Of a stretch of 64,000 nucleotides of DNA, positions 55,040 through 64,000 are shown piece by piece (positions within the stretch are counted from its first letter, which is position 1; every line of letters begins with the position of its first letter). The position numbers and the translations under genes are program-made. The DNA lies in the NCBI RefSeq assembly GCF_037042905.1, contig NC_087252.1, forward strand, positions 17,811,701 through 17,875,700. The letters are read 5' to 3'. The notes under the pieces were generated by a model. The model saw only the letters and a list, made by a program, of their open reading frames with translations, made no database searches and had not been told where the DNA came from. This DNA is from Lytechinus pictus (lineage: Eukaryota; Echinodermata; Echinoidea; Temnopleuroida; Toxopneustidae).

Positions 55040-55535
55040 TTCATTAAGCGTTAAACTTGAGATGGCATTTTCAAAAGAATGATTCTCAAATCCTTAAAAA
55101 TATTGATCGTCAGTGGATGCGTGTTGATTTATTAAGTTTCAAGAGAACAACGAAAGAAATAAAATCTATCATATCATTCTTCCCTCGCTCTGTTGGGTCA
55201 CTGTGTATTCCCACGTCTTATGTTTTTTTGTGTATGTGAGTGGCCATTGTCATAGGTATTTATTTCATTTGCAATTCATTATGAATAACTATTGTTATCC
55301 GAGGGGTCTACGATCCAGAATTCTAAGTGGACCTCTCCATTTCCAGCGAAATATTAATTCACCATCATTTTTTTTTTATACAATGAATTTTATCAATTTT
55401 AGTTTCACAATTATAACTGAAAGATAGATTGCATGTATTCTATAATTCTACTTTGCATTATTGTCAGGTTACTTGTATGATTTTTGTATTTTTGTTGGAA
55501 GTGAGAAAAAATAAAAACTGAACTGAACTGGAATT
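55040..55535 (+). mobile_element. Possible LINE 3' end with AATAAAAACTGAACTGAACTG tail
   Basis: A weakly open 60-codon stretch (55,057-55,239) is followed by an AT-rich tail, AATAAA at 55,510 and GAACT repeats, the form of many non-LTR element tails. No reverse transcriptase motif is present, so this is tentative. Confidence 0.35.
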
Positions 55536-55737
55536 GTAGCGGGAATAATCATAATCACTTATTCAAGATAGGGAAAGCGGGGTCTGGAAATGTATACTGT
55601 ACTGTAAATTTTGTAAAGATATAGGGGATTAGAATCACATCAATCCCTTTATGAATCAAACCTCTCGCCGTCAAATTTCCTCGTGTCGTTTGAAGAAACG
55701 ATAGCATTAGCGACATGTTAAAACAAAGAGTCCTTGT

Positions 55738-56235
55738 AACTTGCCCCTATTTATTACTTGACCATTAGAACCATTAAATAGAGACAAAATTAAAGACATT
55801 AGAGAAAGTAATTGATAAATAGTGGATTTTTAGGCTTTGGCAGCCATTTTGGACGCCATCTTGAATTTTTAGGTACCCTGTTCTGCTTAGTTTCACTCTA
55901 ATCTATATCACTAGTTTTTTTTTTATCTCTTTAAACCATGAAATAATTATGCACTGACATGTGATGTCTAGTGTGAAGAATGAGTGACTTATGCCAATTT
56001 TCTGTGAATGGCGGCGATTTTGGACGCCATCTTGGATTACGGAAAACCCCCACCGAGGATTTATGGGGACTTTTAGTATGTTATTTTAGACACATTCCAG
56101 GCCTATCCTGAAAAAATCAGCTTGTTACTAGAAATTTCCATGTTAAACCTAATGCTCTTGGCCTAATTCTTGGGTATTTCTGCAAGACTTTTAGCTGGTA
56201 TGCCAAGCATTAACAAATTTTGCCGTTGAATCCTT
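55738..56235 (-). repeat. Detached outer arm of the CAAGATGGC inverted array
   Basis: 55,738-55,945 duplicates 53,810-54,025 directly (CCCCTATTTATTACTTGACC, GATAAATAGTGGATTTTTAGG). The rest, to 56,235, is the inverse of 50,690-51,420 (CGGAAAACCCCCACCGAGG, CTATCCTGAAAAAATCAGC). The array therefore appears to span about 50.5-56.2 kb with a 1.7-kb insertion or rearrangement inside. Confidence 0.75.
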
Positions 56236-56265
56236 ATCTAGAGCCTTTTTTGACATTTGGCCGGT

Positions 56266-56960
56266 CAACTAAATGGCGAATTTCATTATTTACTCGAAAT
56301 AAATGATTCATTAAAGACGCTGGGTGATTCTGGTTTGTTAAACTGATAATACAATGACTCAACTTATTTTTTTGGTAAGACAATCTGTATTGCGTTAATC
56401 ATTTGAAATAACGGCTTACTATGTAGCAAATATGCAGCGGCGTTTCATTATGCTAGAATATTGGAAATTCAGGTACAAATCTAGTTAAGTGATTTAATAA
56501 CGGTTGGATTAAATATTCATTTGAATTTGTTTATTGCACCAACATGGCGAGTGTAACTAGATACTACCTCAAATACATTATCAATGTGATATTTTCATGG
56601 GAATTTGTCATGGATTTGTTGATGATATCCATGAAATGAGGATGATGTAGATATTAGCTGTGTTTCTACCCCCCCCCCCCCTACACACACACACAGACAC
56701 ACCGATATATCTAATAAAAAAATAATGTGTAAATATTAGCCCCGATTTCGAATTGACAAAATGAAAGAGACGTTATATGTTATTGTGTAAAAGCAAGAGA
56801 AAACAACAAATGAAAATATGTTTGATATACGTGTATAAAATGAAAAGCAGTTGGCCAAATGTGGGACACTGAGGAAGCCTACAATATATATTACTCCGTT
56901 CTGATATAATTATGATTATCAATGAAAACACAAGTTTCTATATTATTTTTCTTTGATAAT
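56266..56960 (-). pseudogene. Strongly decayed LINE fragment
   Basis: Nucleotide words match the LINE at 39,470-40,250 in the same order: GCGAATTTCATTATTTACTCG, TTTGTTTATTGCACCAACAT, AATGTGATATTTTCATGGG, ATGAAAAGCAGTTGGCCAA. It is a non-coding relic with many indels. Confidence 0.65.
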
Positions 56961-57039
56961 AAATTTTCATTTTTCTCACAAGCTTGATATCTGCCATTCA
57001 TTTCTGTAGTCTATACCTGGAACAAACAGATAAGGATTG

Positions 57040-57600
57040 ATGAAGGATGGTGATGATGTTGATAGTAATGGTGGTGATTAAAATGATAGTGAATACGATG
57101 GCGATGTTGATAGTTATGATTGCGTTTAAGATGGTAGAGGTGATGGTTTTGTTGATGATGGTAATGGTATTGATGGAGATGATCGTGACGATGGTGGCGA
57201 TGATGATGGTGATGAAGGTGTTGAAGATGTTGAAGATGTTGATGATGGTAATAGTAGTGATTAAAATGATAGTGAATACGATGGGGATGTTGATAGTTAT
57301 GATTGTCTTTAAAATGATGATGGTGATGATGGGTTTTTTATGCTGGTAATGGTGGTGATGGAGATGATTGTGAAGATGATGGTGATGATTATAGTGATGA
57401 AAATGAAAGTAAAGATGATGGTGATGATGATAATGGTAATGATTGCAGTGGAAATGATAATGAAAACTGTGGTGGTGCTAATCTAAGTAATGGTTGTGGT
57501 AATATTACTGGTAGTCATCATGGCAGCTATAATTGTAATGAAGACGATTATGGTGCTGAGAAAGGTGCAGTGTAGGTGACAACGAAGATCTGAATTTGGA
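57040..57600 (+). repeat. (GATGGTGAT)n-type microsatellite
   Basis: Imperfect GAT/GGT trinucleotide runs with a ~180-bp repeated phrase (GTGATTAAAATGATAGTGAATACGATGG at 57,073 and 57,257). The Met/Val-rich 100-codon frame at 57,047-57,349 is its translation. Confidence 0.9.
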
Positions 57601-57604
57601 AGAT

Positions 57605-57955
57605 TTTTTTTTTAGTGATCTTTATTATTCATTCAAATAAATTTCATACATACATAATCAAGGAAATATATAACAAAATGATAATTGCAGCAGTGCAATA
57701 CACAAATTAAATAACACTGTAATAAATATAGCAGGCAACCTGTATCAGAACAGAGACATAATCCGAAATCATGCAAAAATAACAATAACATTTCAACAAT
57801 GGAAGATGATCGTTGATCGCCATCACGTTGACCAAAGGTTACTGTGATGGGGTGATGGTCATTGGTGCAATATTGCAAATCTAAATTATAACTCTTAAAC
57901 TAAAACTATAAGCTTAAAAGAGAAATGGCGAGCTATTTTGGGTGGCGTTATATAC
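57605..57955 (-). mobile_element. Insertion splitting the GAT-rich repeat, possible minus-strand retroelement tail
   Basis: Begins TTTTTTTTTAGTGATCTTTATTATTCATT (a poly-A tail if read on the minus strand). GAT repeats resume at about 57,975. The 81-codon minus frame at 57,633-57,878 has no recognised domain. Confidence 0.4.
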
Positions 57956-57974
57956 CTGGATAAATTTGTTTAGT

Positions 57975-58160
57975 CCGGCAAGGAAGGTGATACTGAAGAT
58001 GGTGAGAATATTGATGATGGTAATAATAGTGATGAAGAATGATAGTGAAGATTGTGGTAATATTGGCAGTAATGATGGTGGTGTAGATGATAGATAATCA
58101 TTGGTGGTGATTGTGGATTGTGTTAAAGAACGGTATAATGGTGGTGAGAAGGGGGGGGGG
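57975..58160 (+). repeat. GAT-rich microsatellite, second block
   Basis: GATGGTGAGAATATTGATGATGG and similar phrases continue the block of 57,040-57,600. Confidence 0.85.
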
Positions 58161-58409
58161 CTAGAATATAGTTTTTTGTTTTATCTATAGGAAGAGTGCT
58201 GAAGTGTGACGTCATCGATTTAAAAAAATCGTTTTTATATCATATTTTGGTTTGGCATGTTGAAAACCTCCACAACCCGAATCTTGATGGAAATCGGCAA
58301 ATGGAACGACAGAAACGACATAATATATAACAAAAAAAAAATCTGCCGTAACAATGGAGACTTCTGAGACACCCATGGCACACGTTTATCTTCTTCCATG
58401 CATGGTTAA

Positions 58410-58635
58410 GGGCGGAATTCTATCCCCAAAGGTAGGGGGACCAGGGGCTGGAAAATTTGACAAGGAAAAAAAAAGTTTTTACCCCAAAAATTAAGGTCAT
58501 CTCGTCCAAAATACATGTTTTATTTCGATTTCTTTCTCTCCATAATAAAACATCAAGACATAGTAGGGGGCATTTGATATTGTGTACCCCTTACTATTTT
58601 GGGTAGGGGGACGCGTCCCCCTGGGATTTCCGCCC
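58410..58635. mobile_element. hAT-like MITE, 226 bp, 8-bp target duplication
   Basis: Termini GGGCGGAA and TTCCGCCC, flanked by ATGGTTAA (58,402-58,409 and 58,636-58,643). A related copy lies at about 11,750-11,930 (AAAATACATGTATTATTTCG, GGGGGACATTTGATATTGTG). Confidence 0.82.
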
Positions 58636-58788
58636 ATGGTTAAGCGCGCCGAGTCAATACCAAGCTTTCGATTGTCTGCGACTGCAACGTAGTCCTAGCT
58701 AGTTCACCGGAAGTGGTTACACCGCTCGTTCAGTATCACGTTCGTACATTGATGAAAACAGTTTCGATTAAGTCGACGTACCCGTACC

Positions 58789-59342
58789 CCGGGGGGGCCA
58801 CTTACATTGACGAGTGGATACCATGCGCGACCAAAAAAACACGTAAAAAGGATGTCTTTTTCACGATAGGGCACGTTACGTACGTAACGTGATAAGGGTG
58901 TCAAAAACACAAAAATAATGAAAAAAGGGTATCTTTTTCGCTAGGACAATTACGTGTTTAGGGTCGAATTTGTGGGGATGATAAAACAAAATTAAAATGC
59001 TTTATAAAGGATGTCCTTTTTGCCCCAACACTTCGTGTTTAGAGTCCAATTTGCGCGAGGTGTAGAAGCTAGGTGGGGTCGTACTAAAGCAAACAAGGTA
59101 AAGCCGACGGCCGAAGTACCCGTAACAATAAAACATTCCTGAACTTGTTTAGGGGTTCATTTCAGGGAATATTTGCCAACAGTATCGTTTTGTTTCCAAT
59201 ACTTGTTAAGGGTAGGGTTTCACACGCCAATACTTGTTAAGGGGTGCATTTTCAAAATATGGAAATTACGTGTTTAGGGTGCTTTTCGAGACCCCGTGGT
59301 CGCGCATGGTATCCACTCGTGAATGGAAGTGGCCCCCCCGGG
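58789..59342. mobile_element. MITE, 554 bp, CCGGGGGGGCCACTT termini, 9-bp target duplication
   Basis: Perfect terminal repeat CCGGGGGGGCCACTT / AAGTGGCCCCCCCGG, extended by GAGTGGATACCATGCGCGACC near both ends, and ACCCGTACC on each side (58,780-58,788 and 59,343-59,351). A 9-bp duplication suggests a Mutator-like or similar family. Inside are ACGTGTTTAGGGT repeats and a 20-bp perfect palindrome at 58,872-58,891. The frames at 58,704-58,910 and 59,234-59,467 overlap its ends and are rejected. Confidence 0.85.
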
Positions 59343-59344
59343 AC

Positions 59345-59680
59345 CCGTACCAGGACACAGCATATACACATCGTCACTTTTGTCTAGTTCTCTCATTTTT
59401 CCTTTCTTCGTTTTATTTTTTTTTCAGTTGTATGTTTTATGTTTACCTTTCTGTATTTTATGTTTAACCTCAGTTTCTTCTTCTCTGCTCTTGAAGTCTT
59501 TAATGATTAAATGCAATGTTTTCCTCATTTTACTACTTTACTTCCTTGTCCATGTGTTCTTTTAATTTAGTATATTTTTTTTGTTTAAGTAGGCTGCAGA
59601 TAAAATCATTTGATTGTCATTATAAAAAAGAAAAAAAATGGTAAAAGTCGACTGACTGAAACTCGCTACTGTCTGCTGAC
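59345..59680. other. AT-rich stretch without a gene
   Basis: A T-rich sequence between the MITE and the segmental duplication. The frames at 59,234-59,565 contain Phe/Leu-rich low-complexity only. Confidence 0.5.
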
Positions 59681-59844
59681 AAATATTTGCACATCATGAT
59701 CATGAAGCTTATCTGCCACAAGTCATGACTTGTTATGGTTATGACCTTTGTATCAATTCAAACATTATGCAAATAGTGTGATAAGCGGCGGGATATAGAA
59801 TTTTCCTTTGGTTAAAATCAGGTACATACTGAAGGCGTGGCTTG

Positions 59845-59885
<41 letters not shown>

Positions 59886-61395
59886 GAAATAAGGCATCGT
59901 CTTCAAGATCCAGCACTATCAAACATTCATTGCTGTAACTGGTTATTATCTGACGATTCATCTGGATTGCTTAGCTTAGTAAAATATTTGTTTTAAGAAA
60001 TCCACCATAGTTTGTTCCTGCACCTAAATACGTAGTAGCTGAATTCTTGAACAGGTTGAATGGTGATTGGTGTACTACTATGTTACTTCTATGTTCAAAG
60101 GTAACATTTTTCTTCTCTTATTTCACCAAAATTCTTGTCACTTTACAACTTCCACTATCGTCTCTCTGCTATGTGTGTAAATGTAACAGACCTTTCAATG
60201 TCATACTTGACTGTACCAACTTCTGGTGGCGGACGTAATTTTTTTTTTTTCTAGGGGGAGAAGCATACATTTTTTTTCGAAGAACATCGAAAGCAAGTCA
60301 TGGGGCGCTTTTGTATTTTCTAAATTGAGATGATTCGTGCGCAACTTCAGATTTCAATATTGACGATGTCGCCGGAGTGACGCTTTGAAAAAAAATGGCG
60401 CCTATAATAGTGCCACTCTGCTACAAGGCGACTATTTTAAAATGAAGTTCCATTTTGGAGCGAATATGACAATGCAATATTCACTCCTTTTCCTTTAAAT
60501 TTCGTTTCCCTTAAGTTTCATGTTAATAGTTGTATCATTTTTAGGGATGGTTTATGTGCCTGCATTCCATATTCTATTGGCCAGTTGGTCTGTGAGTATG
60601 CAGAGTTTAGTGATATTTTGATAATATTTTTGTTAATTTCACTTTAGATTAAGCATTTCGAAAAAATATTGCCCTATAAATAGGATAATTGGTGACAACA
60701 GGAACTGTTCCTGTACAGCATGGACCTATCCACGGAGGATTATTCTATTGTTACTGGGGGTGCTGAGCATTGTCACAGTACCCCCAGTAACAATAGATAC
60801 TCCTCCGTGGATAGGTCTATGCTGTACAAGAGCAATTGATAGGCAATTTTACGTCGAAAACAATATAAAATTTTCTCGAATATGATGCCACGAATTTAGG
60901 CGATCAATAAGGATATGAGGCTGCAAGCCATGCAATGAAATTAGAAGACATCTTCACGATCATATTGTAAATATGGTGTGGTGCATGTCTCTTGTATTAA
61001 GTTGAAAATAAATTTTATTTTAGACACAATTCCGTGTGTTATCGTTTGGAGTTAGTTAATGTATTGCCATTTCCTTGAATGATACTAACACAGCTGTTCA
61101 CGCATAGGAAAAACAACCTTTAAAAAAAAAAAATCATCATTATATTCAGATTCAGACGTCGTGTCAAATTTCACTTTTTTTACCCTTTAACCTTTCTTTT
61201 TTGGTTGTAAATATTCTGGGTGTCCTTAACCACCCTGGGCCCCTTCACTATCTGTCCGCCAGTGCGGGAAATAACAAGTTTTTAGTACTGATATATTCAT
61301 GACAGTGGGCCAGGGTGTCACTATGTAGATCGTATTAGGTAATGCAGAAGAACGCTATGTTCTAGATAATAAATTGATGTAGAACTTATGTGTGC
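59680..61395. repeat. Compact copy of the segmental duplication (empty of large insertions)
   Basis: Successive matches to 240-850, 18,428-18,512, 22,140-22,500 and 23,515-24,110 in order and orientation. It contains a poly-A run (59,848-59,883) and a hairpin insertion (60,712-60,828). No coding sequence recognised. Confidence 0.75.
60712..60828. repeat. Long hairpin insertion, ~50-bp arms, 18-nt loop
   Basis: Arms TGTACAGCATGGACCTATCC ... TTACTGGGGGT and its complement, with about one mismatch and one small bulge. The homologous site at about 22,315 lacks it, so it is an insertion. It may be a MITE or a small RNA precursor-like structure; no target duplication is clear. Confidence 0.85.
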
Positions 61396-63035
61396 ATATT
61401 TTTTTCTCTCTGACTCTTGGATGGACTTGATTCGGGTAGTTGACAGCATCGGGTAGTGCCTGTGGTGGTTGGGGTATAACTTTGTTGAGCAGATGATCGT
61501 GAGCCCGAGAAAGAATAGTTATTGATTGGTTGATTTTATTTGCAAGGCCACAAGAAGATGACGGATTTCATCAGTAAGCTTTGACATGATAACTTGGGAA
61601 AGTTCGAAAGCCTGCCGGGTCCTGAAATGAACATCAATTTGGCTGTCTTAGGATCCTAAAGATGACACTGAAATATAATCCTATAAAATAATACATTGGT
61701 AATAACTTTCAAAACAAACATCTTTCTGCTTGAATGAGCACCACTTACTTTTGAAAAGTTCGTAAGAAATGATTTACGCTTTAATTATTATGATTTAACT
61801 TGGAAATAGTTATATGGATAAAACTAGACGGGGGGGGGCACATTTTCTGAGGGAAAATTTGACAAGCAAAAAAAAAAGTTTTAACAAAAAGTTAAAGTTC
61901 GAAAGCCTGCCGGGTCCTGAAATGAACATCAATTTGGCTGTCTTAGGATCCTAAAGTTGACACTGAAATATAATCCTATAAAATAATACATTTGTAATAA
62001 CTTTTAAAACAAACATCTTTCTGCTTGAATGAGCACCACTTACTTTTGAAAAGTTCGTAAGAAATGATTTACGCTTTAATTATTATGATTTAACTTGGAA
62101 ATAGTTATATGGATAAAACTAGACGTTTATCATGAAAACCTTATGGGTTTAAGCCAATAAGACTGATTTGAAAATACATACAGAACACTTCCTTGAGCGC
62201 CGATGCGCCCCTCCCCAAACACCGAGGCCATCGTCATGATATCTGCTTTACATGGAGAAGTGACTCACATGAACTGGCTTAGACTTTATTTTTCTTCTGT
62301 AAATCATTGACAAGCTTAGAAAATGTGTGGAGTAACAAGTATTAAATGAAATGTAAACCAACTTTAAATGTAAATCAACTTAGTAGAAATTGCTGACCAG
62401 GAGATGTCGGATCCAAGATTTCCCAAGGGGGGGGGGGGGCACATTTTCTGAGGGAAAATTTGACAAGCCAAAAAAAAAGGTTTTTAACAAAAAATGAATG
62501 ATATTTCGTCCCCCAAAAAAATTGACAGGCAGAAAAAAAGGGTCTTCACTTTCAAAGGGGAAGGGGGGCATACTTCAGTTTTATTAGCATTTTTACATTA
62601 CAATGTTTAATTTAGCTTCTCAAAGGGGGGGGGGGGCACGGGTCGGCTGTGCCCTCCCGCCACCCCCCCCCCCTGGATCCGCCAGTGAGCTATAGGTTGT
62701 GCATACCTACGGTAAAAATGTTAATGTGGATGGCAAATTTGATACAAAATGTAAAATGTATCGGTTTTATTTAAATTGACTGAAAGTGCAAAAGAATAAT
62801 TATAAGCAATTGTATGGCACGGTTAGTTTGTTTTCGCCGTTTCTTCCTTATACAGCGTGAAAATGAGCATTTCTGCGCAAAACGATTTCTGCGACCCTAA
62901 CAAATTGCTCACACACGTGTAACATTCTGTCACTTTTTTTTACTTTCATTTGATAGATGATACCCAAGCCCAATAATATATATGTATGAAAATAATCCAC
63001 ATGTTGTATCGTTTTCACTTCCCAGGACCACTGTA
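61396..63035 (-). mobile_element. Inverted, fragmented relative of the 10,632-11,617 mariner-like element
   Basis: GCATTTCTGCGCAAAACGATTTCTGCG (62,860) and GAATGAGCACCACTTACTTTTGAAAAG (61,735, 62,030) are inverse matches to 10,820 and 11,455. A 295-bp tandem duplication (61,601 and 61,896) and a G-tract fragment (62,410-62,688, ending GGATCCGCCAGTG) break it up. The minus frame at 62,380-62,571 is low-complexity. Confidence 0.6.
61601..62125 (+). repeat. Recent tandem duplication, period 295 bp
   Basis: AGTTCGAAAGCCTGCCGGG to ATGGATAAAACTAGACG occurs twice with only a few substitutions over ~229 bp. A G-tract fragment (GGGGGGGCACATTTTCTGAGG) separates them and recurs at 62,425. Confidence 0.9.
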
Positions 63036-63500
63036 AATGTTATTTTGTATATCTAGTATTACTCATTTTGAAATTTCCTTCAAATGTTTTATATTTATTT
63101 GTCTCTGATTCGGATATACAAACTATCGAACAAACAAGTACCAACTAAAATGATTAAATACAACAGGACTTATTTGTAGGTAACATAATTGATTCCCTTA
63201 TTTGCATACCGATCAGGCCGTTGTGGTTTATTGTTTTCTGATATTAAGCGAAACTTTAACTAGCATAACAATAACTTTACTTTTCTGCATTGATCACTGT
63301 TTTCATTGGGCAGTTGGGTTAAGAAGGTGGTTTTTTTAAGCTGACGTTGCCAACGTGAATTGTTTCACGGACCCATGCCACGTTGATGTATTATTTATGA
63401 AGTTAATATGATGTATCATTTATGAAGTTATGATGTAATGAAATTTATGAAGCCAGTTTAGTTTGATTTCACTGGAAGAAGCAATAAAATAATAATTCAA

Positions 63501-63540
<40 letters not shown>

Positions 63541-63832
63541 TAATGGAAATTTGCTTTTCATAATTAAGTGATAACCTATTTTTTCTTTTCAAATTCTTCC
63601 TGGAACAAAATCATGTCCATTGTGTAGTGATGACCTTTTTTGCTTGTCAATTATTTTCTAGCAAATAATGACCTCAATTTTCAATGGATTACCCTTTTCT
63701 TGCTTGTAAAATTATTCCTGTAACAATATGCCTCCCTGGAAAATCCTGGATCCACCCCTAATTTTGACACCTCTTTAAATAATCATTTCAGTAGAAGATA
63801 TATTTTCTCATTTTTCTTTCTTTTTACCTCAG
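63036..63832. other. No gene; (TA)n and poly-T, then splice acceptor-like end
   Basis: (TA)n at 63,500-63,523 is followed by a T run. G-tract-element words (TTTTTTGCTTGTCAATTATTTTC, ATCCTGGATCCACCCCTAATTTTG) occur at 63,640-63,770. It ends with a pyrimidine tract and ACCTCAG at 63,832. Confidence 0.5.
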
Positions 63833-64000
63833 TCGACATCATAATACAGAAAGGACTAGCTACGGTCTAGTGTGAGGATTGAGTAATAGAAAGTAGATCC
63901 AGGTTCGTCGCTTTGGTTCGCGTTGAGAATAACAATGGAGAGGGTCGTAGCGGAGGAGGTGTGGGGTGTTATATCAAGACAAACGTAACATATAAGAGAA
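63833..64000 (+). other. Leader exon-like sequence similar to TRIM gene leader (cut by window end)
   Basis: CGACATCATAATACAG, TAGCTACGGTCTAGTG and a following AG-rich segment resemble 43,152-43,190 directly after an equivalent acceptor. No ATG-led RING frame is reached before the window ends. Likely the start of a paralogous gene's exon; inference only. Confidence 0.35.

Noticed and set aside
57047..57349. 100-codon Met/Val-rich frame that looks like a membrane protein
   Set aside because: Translation of a GAT/GGT microsatellite.

Overview
The window looks like nuclear DNA of a marine invertebrate deuterostome, most likely an echinoderm and perhaps a sea urchin. The reasons are the AT-rich, intron-like background, several nested transposon families, CR1/jockey-group LINE fragments, a Mag-type Ty3/gypsy element primed by tRNA-Ser, a long foldback element whose arms are tandem subrepeats (an architecture described for sea urchin TU elements), and an intronless RING/B-box/propeller gene of the TRIM class, a class I recall as expanded in echinoderms. 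The species was not established. There is no bacterial, organellar or viral gene cluster, and I saw no tRNA, rRNA or CRISPR locus.

Layout. 1-24 kb is one host segment greatly swollen by insertions. Its host pieces (about 240-850, 18,415-18,560, 22,140-22,500, 23,515-24,110) reappear in the same order within only 1.7 kb at 59.68-61.39 kb. The inserted material comprises a GATA/GACA block between inverted arms (2.57-6.11 kb), an 11.3-kb foldback element (6,240-17,546), a 2.2-kb element at 18.7-20.9 kb and several MITEs. Much of it carries a CpG-rich near-palindrome, GCGAGCGCGAAGCGCGAGC, repeated about every 100-180 bp.

24.1-38.0 kb holds a tandem duplication. Segment 24,110-27,590 and segment 30,450-37,990 share a small coding-like terminal exon, a repeat and a decayed LINE. 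The second copy was then invaded by a complete but inactivated 4.67-kb gypsy element (176-bp LTRs, AGCAT target duplication) and by a dimeric SINE with a 7SL-like head. Between the copies lies a truncated relative of the foldback interior. 38.0-42.3 kb is a ~90-bp minisatellite split by a 5'-truncated LINE.

43.15-45.3 kb contains the one intact protein-coding gene, a 622-aa RING/B-box/coiled-coil/propeller protein. A similar leader exon at 63.83 kb suggests that a paralogue starts just past the window. 45.3-50.4 kb is gene-poor with an LTR-element remnant, a MITE and another near-palindrome element. 50.4-56.2 kb is a large inverted array of ~190-bp units with repeated CAAGATGG / CCATTTTTGG motifs. 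56.2-63.8 kb holds a decayed LINE, a GAT-rich microsatellite, two MITEs with clean target duplications, the compact copy of the duplicated host segment, and an inverted mariner-like copy.

The genes do not form a pathway. The only plausible host protein products are the TRIM-like E3 ligase and the unknown protein ending in the duplicated exon. Nothing here could be shown to be a new functional system; the strongest novel candidates are structural (the foldback element, the CpG-conserving motif arrays, the 7SL-like SINE and the CAAGATGG inverted satellite).
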